A DNA stretch of 64,000 nt from positions 620,001 to 684,000 of the forward strand of contig NZ_CP019789.1 in assembly GCF_002022685.1 (NCBI RefSeq), in the 5' to 3' direction. The stretch is from Bartonella schoenbuchensis R1. Lineage in GTDB: Bacteria; Pseudomonadota; Alphaproteobacteria; Rhizobiales; Rhizobiaceae. Shown here piece after piece: positions 60,544 to 64,000 of the stretch (within the stretch, counting starts at the first letter, position 1; each line of letters starts with the position of its first letter). The notes beneath the pieces were generated by a model. It was not told where the DNA came from. It searched no databases and saw nothing but the letters and a program-made list of their open reading frames with translations. Position numbers and translations under genes: made by a program.

Positions 60544-61956
60544 TTAAGAGCGGGTTTTTATGAGCATAAATGCTGGAACATCGGCACCAAACCCAAGGGG
60601 AGTATGATTTTGATCTTTCTCTGAATGGGATAACTCGGGTGAATTTATTTTATTTTTTGTAGTTTTACTATGAGATGTTTTATCTTCTTTTGATGCTTTT
60701 TTAGTGTGAGCAGTGTGTTTTTTAGGGGTGGATTTTTTTGAAAGTTTTGCAGATTTTGTTTTTACAATAGAGTCATTAGAGTCATTTGTCTGATCACTGA
60801 TAGATAAAGTAGAAAGATCCCCATTAAGCCATTCAATTTTTTCTTTACTTATTTTTTCAATGGCGCTGATGTATTTTTGGTCATCGTGTGTAACAATGGT
60901 AAAAGCTTTTCCACTACGCTTTGCACGCCCTGTACGACCAATCCGATGAATATAATCTTCGGCGTGTGTTGGTACATCATAGTTGAAAACATGACTGACA
61001 TCTGGGATATCAAGCCCTCGGGCGGCAACGTCAGAAGCAACAAGAAGTGTGAGTTTGTTGTCTTTAAAATCAGCTAATGTATTCATGCGTGAGTGCTGAT
61101 CCATATCACCATGAAGTGCACCTACACTAAAATTGTATTTGGTAAGTGATCTAAAAAGCTCAGAAATATCTTTTTTCCGATTGCAGAAAATAATAGCATT
61201 TTTAAGTTCATCACCTTCATTATCAATAAGCTCTCGCAAAACAGCTCTTTTATCCCACGCTTTGCTTCCAGATTTGACAAGACGTTGCGTAATTGTTGTA
61301 GCTGTTGATGACGCTTTTGTAACTTCAACACAGATGGGTGAATGTAAAAATTGCTCTGTCAATTTTGTAATTTCTGGCGCCATTGTTGCTGAGAAAAACA
61401 AAGTTTGACGAGTAAACGGAGTTAGTTTGCAGATACGTTCAATATCAGGAATAAACCCCATATCTAACATACGATCGGCTTCATCAATGACAAGAATTTC
61501 AGTACCTATCAAAAGCAATTTACCACGTTCAAAATGATCAAGAAGACGTCCTGGTGTTGCTATAAGAACATCGGCACCCTGTTCAAGTTTGCGATTTTGA
61601 TCTTCAAAAGAAACTCCACCAATTAAAAGAACGACATTTAAACGATGATTCAATCCATATTTATCGAAATTTTCTTGAACTTGGGCTGCAAGTTCTCGCG
61701 TTGGCTCTAATATAAGAGTACGAGGCATTCTTGCTCTTGCGCGGCCTTTTTCCAGTAATGTAAGCATAGGGAGAACGAATGAGGCTGTCTTACCAGTACC
61801 AGTCTGAGCGATCCCAAGCACATCTTTACGTTGAAGCACATGAGGAATTGTTTCACTCTGAATAGGTGTTGGAGCCGTATATCCTGCTGATCTTACAGCT
61901 TTAATAACTTTTTCGGAAAGGCCTAAATCGTCAAAACTATTCAAAGGTGGTGTCAT
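60544..61956 (-). CDS. DEAD-box RNA helicase (RhlE-like)
   Basis: A 470-aa ATP-dependent RNA helicase. Motifs in order are the Q motif (FDDLGLSEKVIKAVRSAGYTAPTPIQSETIP), AQTGTGKTASFVLPML (Walker A), PTRELAAQ (Ia), TPGRLLDHF (Ib) and VIDEADRMLDMGF (DEAD). SAT (III), then VASDVAARGLDIPDVSHVFNYDVP and HRIGRTGRAKRSGKAFT (VI) complete the core. The C-terminal tail from about residue 385 is rich in Ser and Lys, low in complexity and probably binds RNA. Its target RNAs are unknown. The gene is convergent with gltX2, 76 bases apart. Confidence 0.93.
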   Translation of the reverse strand: MTPPLNSFDDLGLSEKVIKAVRSAGYTAPTPIQSETIPHVLQRKDVLGIAQTGTGKTASFVLPMLTLLEKGRARARMPRTLILEPTRELAAQVQENFDKYGLNHRLNVVLLIGGVSFEDQNRKLEQGADVLIATPGRLLDHFERGKLLLIGTEILVIDEADRMLDMGFIPDIERICKLTPFTRQTLFFSATMAPEITKLTEQFLHSPICVEVTKASSTATTITQRLVKSGSKAWDKRAVLRELIDNEGDELKNAIIFCNRKKDISELFRSLTKYNFSVGALHGDMDQHSRMNTLADFKDNKLTLLVASDVAARGLDIPDVSHVFNYDVPTHAEDYIHRIGRTGRAKRSGKAFTIVTHDDQKYISAIEKISKEKIEWLNGDLSTLSISDQTNDSNDSIVKTKSAKLSKKSTPKKHTAHTKKASKEDKTSHSKTTKNKINSPELSHSEKDQNHTPLGFGADVPAFMLIKTRS

Positions 61957-62096
61957 TTTTCTATCGATTGTTCTGCAATTTTAACCTAGTTAGTTAGGTT
62001 GGTTCGCATCCCATATTATGAAGAGGGTTAAGACGCATTTGCAAAAAAGTCAACTGTAACTACTCTATATGTATAAGAAAACAACGATAAAAATAA

Positions 62097-62870
62097 TTAA
62101 TAACGAAATTGTTCTGATAAAATACGTTCATCCCATGAATGGTCAGGGTCGAAAAGAATAGAAGCTGTTACATCTGAAGCTGATGAAATGATAACTGAAT
62201 GAACAGATTTAACTTCCACATTATCAGCGGCAGCATTTACAGGGCGTTTGTTTGCTTCGAGCATATCAAAACGCACTGTTACCGTATTGGGCAGTAATGC
62301 TCCATGCCAGCGTCGAGGGCGAAAAGGGCTAACAGGGGTGAGGGCCATAAGAGGTGCCATGAGAGGCAAAATGGGGCCTTGTGCTGACAAATTATATGCG
62401 GTAGATCCTGCTGGTGTGGCAACAAGGATACCATCACAATTGAGTTGTTCCATGCGTACTTTGTTATCAATGCTGATACGAATCTTAGCAGCTTGATAAG
62501 ATTGACGAAATAAAGATACTTCATTAATTGCAAGTGCTTCAATATGTTGTTGACATTCAGTGTTTGCAATCATGCGTAGGGGGTGAATTTCTTTTTTGTG
62601 CGCAGCAGCAATGCGGATTGGCAATTTCTGCTCATGAAACTCATTCATAAGGAATCCTATTGAACCTCGATTCATGCCATAAATAGGTTTTCCAGTATTC
62701 ATAACATCTCGCACCGCTCGTAACATTGTTCCATCACCGCCGAGTGCAACAACTACATCGCTTTCTTCAAGAGAAGAATGTCCATAAACGGAGATTAATT
62801 GATTGGTGGCTTTAATAGCCTCTTCAGTTTCAGCAGAAATGAAATGAAAGCGACTTGGTAATGGTGGCAT
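62097..62870 (-). CDS. nadK: NAD kinase
   Basis: NadK phosphorylates NAD to NADP. The 257-aa protein shows the GGDGTML ATP/NAD-binding motif (VVALGGDGTMLRAVRDV, near residue 45) with the catalytic Asp. YGMNRGSIGFLMNEF follows, then the NE/D motif in ALAINEVSLFR. The NAD-binding DGILVATPAGSTAYNLSAQGPILPL is near residue 150. It is a single-gene minus-strand unit, 140 bases from the helicase gene. Length and motifs are normal for rhizobia. Confidence 0.94.
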   Translation of the reverse strand: MPPLPSRFHFISAETEEAIKATNQLISVYGHSSLEESDVVVALGGDGTMLRAVRDVMNTGKPIYGMNRGSIGFLMNEFHEQKLPIRIAAAHKKEIHPLRMIANTECQQHIEALAINEVSLFRQSYQAAKIRISIDNKVRMEQLNCDGILVATPAGSTAYNLSAQGPILPLMAPLMALTPVSPFRPRRWHGALLPNTVTVRFDMLEANKRPVNAAADNVEVKSVHSVIISSASDVTASILFDPDHSWDERILSEQFRY

Positions 62871-63094
62871 TGAGAATTGTCCTGGTATTTTCGGTATATT
62901 TTTAATGTATTTTTTAGAATTTGGAAGTTTTATATAAGCACCATTTTTGCAAAAAGAAGGAATTTTGTATGAAAAGTTAATCTATTGTGGGACAATATTT
63001 TTCTTTTTGCAATTTTTTTCAAAATGGTAATTCACCATTGAAGCTAAGAGCATGATCAGTTAAAAGGCCTCAACTGGTTTAAAATAGTTTTTCG

Positions 63095-63171
63095 GCACCC
63101 GTAGCTCAGTTGGATAGAGCGCTGCCCTCCGAAGGCAGAGGTCACAGATTCGAATTCTGTCGGGTGCACCA
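63095..63171 (+). tRNA. tRNA-Arg (CCG)
   Basis: The acceptor stem GCACCCG (63095-63101) pairs with CGGGTGC (63161-63167), then A63168 and encoded CCA. The anticodon loop CTCCGAA gives CCG at 63129-63131, reading the CGG codon. The gene stands alone. The 3' side shows no attachment-site duplication or phage integrase nearby. Confidence 0.96.
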
Positions 63172-63200
63172 AACTTTTTTCAATACTATTGAATATCATT

Positions 63201-63233
63201 ATAAGTAATATACCGTATAAGTAATATTACCGT
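63201..63233 (+). repeat. Imperfect tandem duplication
   Basis: ATAAGTAATATACCGT (63201-63216) is followed directly by ATAAGTAATATTACCGT (63217-63233), differing by one inserted base. It is a short tandem copy downstream of tRNA-Arg and has no known role. Confidence 0.7.
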
Positions 63234-63839
63234 TAGTTTATGTACTTAAATAAAGATTGAACAGCCGCTGCTTAAAAATATAAGGAAATTTTTCTTTATT
63301 GTGTGCTTGTTATTTTATAAAAAACTAAGCAAAGTTTTTATTTATAAAGTTTTGAAGCTTTTGTATCTGCAAAATATCTGAAATATAATACTTTACAGAA
63401 CTATATTAATAGACAAATTATTCTAACAATATTTTTGTTAAAATTAATATTCATTAGTAAAATAGTAGATTAGTTTCATTATATTAAAGCACCAATTTTA
63501 CAATTGATGACGCTATTTTAATATATTTGCTGTCATCAATTAATTATAAAACTGGCTAAGATATTCTAATCTAATGCAACAGTTTTCGTTGATGTATTGT
63601 TAGTTTTTAACTTCATAATAATTATCTCTATTTACGCGGCATTTTATAGGCATTTTATTATTGAGACGTTTAAAAATCATGCTTATAGATTAGGTATATT
63701 CACTATAATATTTGATATTAAATTTTAATGACCTAGTATTATTTTTGATAAAATAAATACAAGCTGTATAGAGCTGTGATATTTTTTCATAAGCAAGACG
63801 CTAATCTTACATTATACTAGATTAATAAGAAAGAAGATT
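63234..63839. other. AT-rich interval with a long hairpin before hutH
   Basis: About 600 bases without a credible gene. A perfect 10-bp inverted repeat, AATTGATGAC (63502-63511) and GTCATCAATT (63532-63541), encloses a 20-base AT-rich loop. It could be a terminator-like hairpin or part of a small RNA. The last bases include the AAGAAAGAAG ribosome-binding region of hutH. Confidence 0.4.
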
Positions 63840-64000
63840 ATGACGATTATACTCAAGCCAGGCGAGGTAACACTTAGCGAACTTGAATCTGTTTATTGGG
63901 GTGGTAAAATAAGCAAACTTCATGAAGATACCCACCTAGCTATCAAGAAGGGGGCGGCACGCATTGCTGAAATTGCTGCGGGTGATGAGCCAGTTTATGG
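63840..64000 (+). CDS. hutH: Histidine ammonia-lyase, 5' part
   Basis: HutH deaminates histidine to urocanate, the first step of histidine catabolism. Only the first 53 codons are in the window. The start MTIILKPGEVTLSELESVYWGG and the following KKGAARIAEIAAGDEPVYG match the HutH N terminus, which leads into the YGxNTGFG motif just outside. The gene continues past the window end, so integrity and hut neighbours cannot be judged. Confidence 0.85.
   Translation, partial: MTIILKPGEVTLSELESVYWGGKISKLHEDTHLAIKKGAARIAEIAAGDEPVY

Noticed and set aside
63095-63171. tRNA-Arg as an integration site
   Set aside because: No duplicate of the tRNA 3' end and no integrase gene is visible within the window.

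Overview
This window is chromosomal core DNA from an alphaproteobacterium of the order Hyphomicrobiales (Rhizobiales), almost certainly a Bartonella. The evidence is the AT-rich base composition, the rhizobial gene orders (secE-nusG-rplKAJL-rpoBC; pyrH-frr-uppS-cdsA-rseP-bamA-lpxD-fabZ-lpxA-lpxI-lpxB), the alphaproteobacterial marker proteins (NDUFA12-like subunit, DUF2155, EipB/DUF1849, LpxI) and a citrate synthase gene of the type used to identify Bartonella. I cannot name the species. I see no prophage, insertion sequence, CRISPR array or secretion locus.

Layout. 1-4975: gatB, an NDUFA12-like protein, two small envelope proteins, a rhomboid protease and, convergent to it, rlmB. 5119-6836: a promoter, tRNA-Tyr, tRNA-Gly, tuf and tRNA-Trp. 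7057-19334: secE, nusG, ribosomal proteins L11, L1, L10 and L7/L12, then rpoB and rpoC, with several leader or intercistronic RNA hairpins. 19956-24552: a nitroreductase, a possible 31-aa membrane protein, frameshifted sdaA, a small orphan gene and a D-Ala-D-Ala carboxypeptidase with a SPOR domain. 24745-29499: clpS, frameshifted clpA, a HIT protein, a RidA protein and eipB. 29665-42856: rpsB (frameshifted as sequenced), tsf, pyrH, frr, an eroded uppS remnant, cdsA, rseP, bamA and the lipid A genes. 42875-49377, minus strand: a polar amino-acid ABC transporter, gltA and frameshifted gltX1. 49489-64000: comEC, bfr, rpiA, a DUF2059 protein, gor, class II DAHP synthase, nadE, gltX2, a DEAD-box helicase, nadK, tRNA-Arg and the start of hutH.

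Functional links. The genes serve translation (GatB and two GluRS-type enzymes, which fit indirect Gln-tRNA synthesis), transcription, and outer-membrane building (BamA, RseP, CdsA, LpxA/B/D/I, FabZ). ClpS and ClpA form a proteolysis pair.

Two observations stand out. First, four genes (sdaA, clpA, rpsB, gltX1) carry five frameshifts. Each is explained by exactly one missing base in a homopolymer run, and repair gives family-typical lengths. Two of these genes should be essential, so sequencing or assembly error is the simplest reading. Second, the 800-base gap between frr and cdsA holds a degraded copy of uppS with substitution stop codons and several frame changes. This cannot be explained the same way, and it implies that undecaprenyl diphosphate synthase is encoded elsewhere or replaced.
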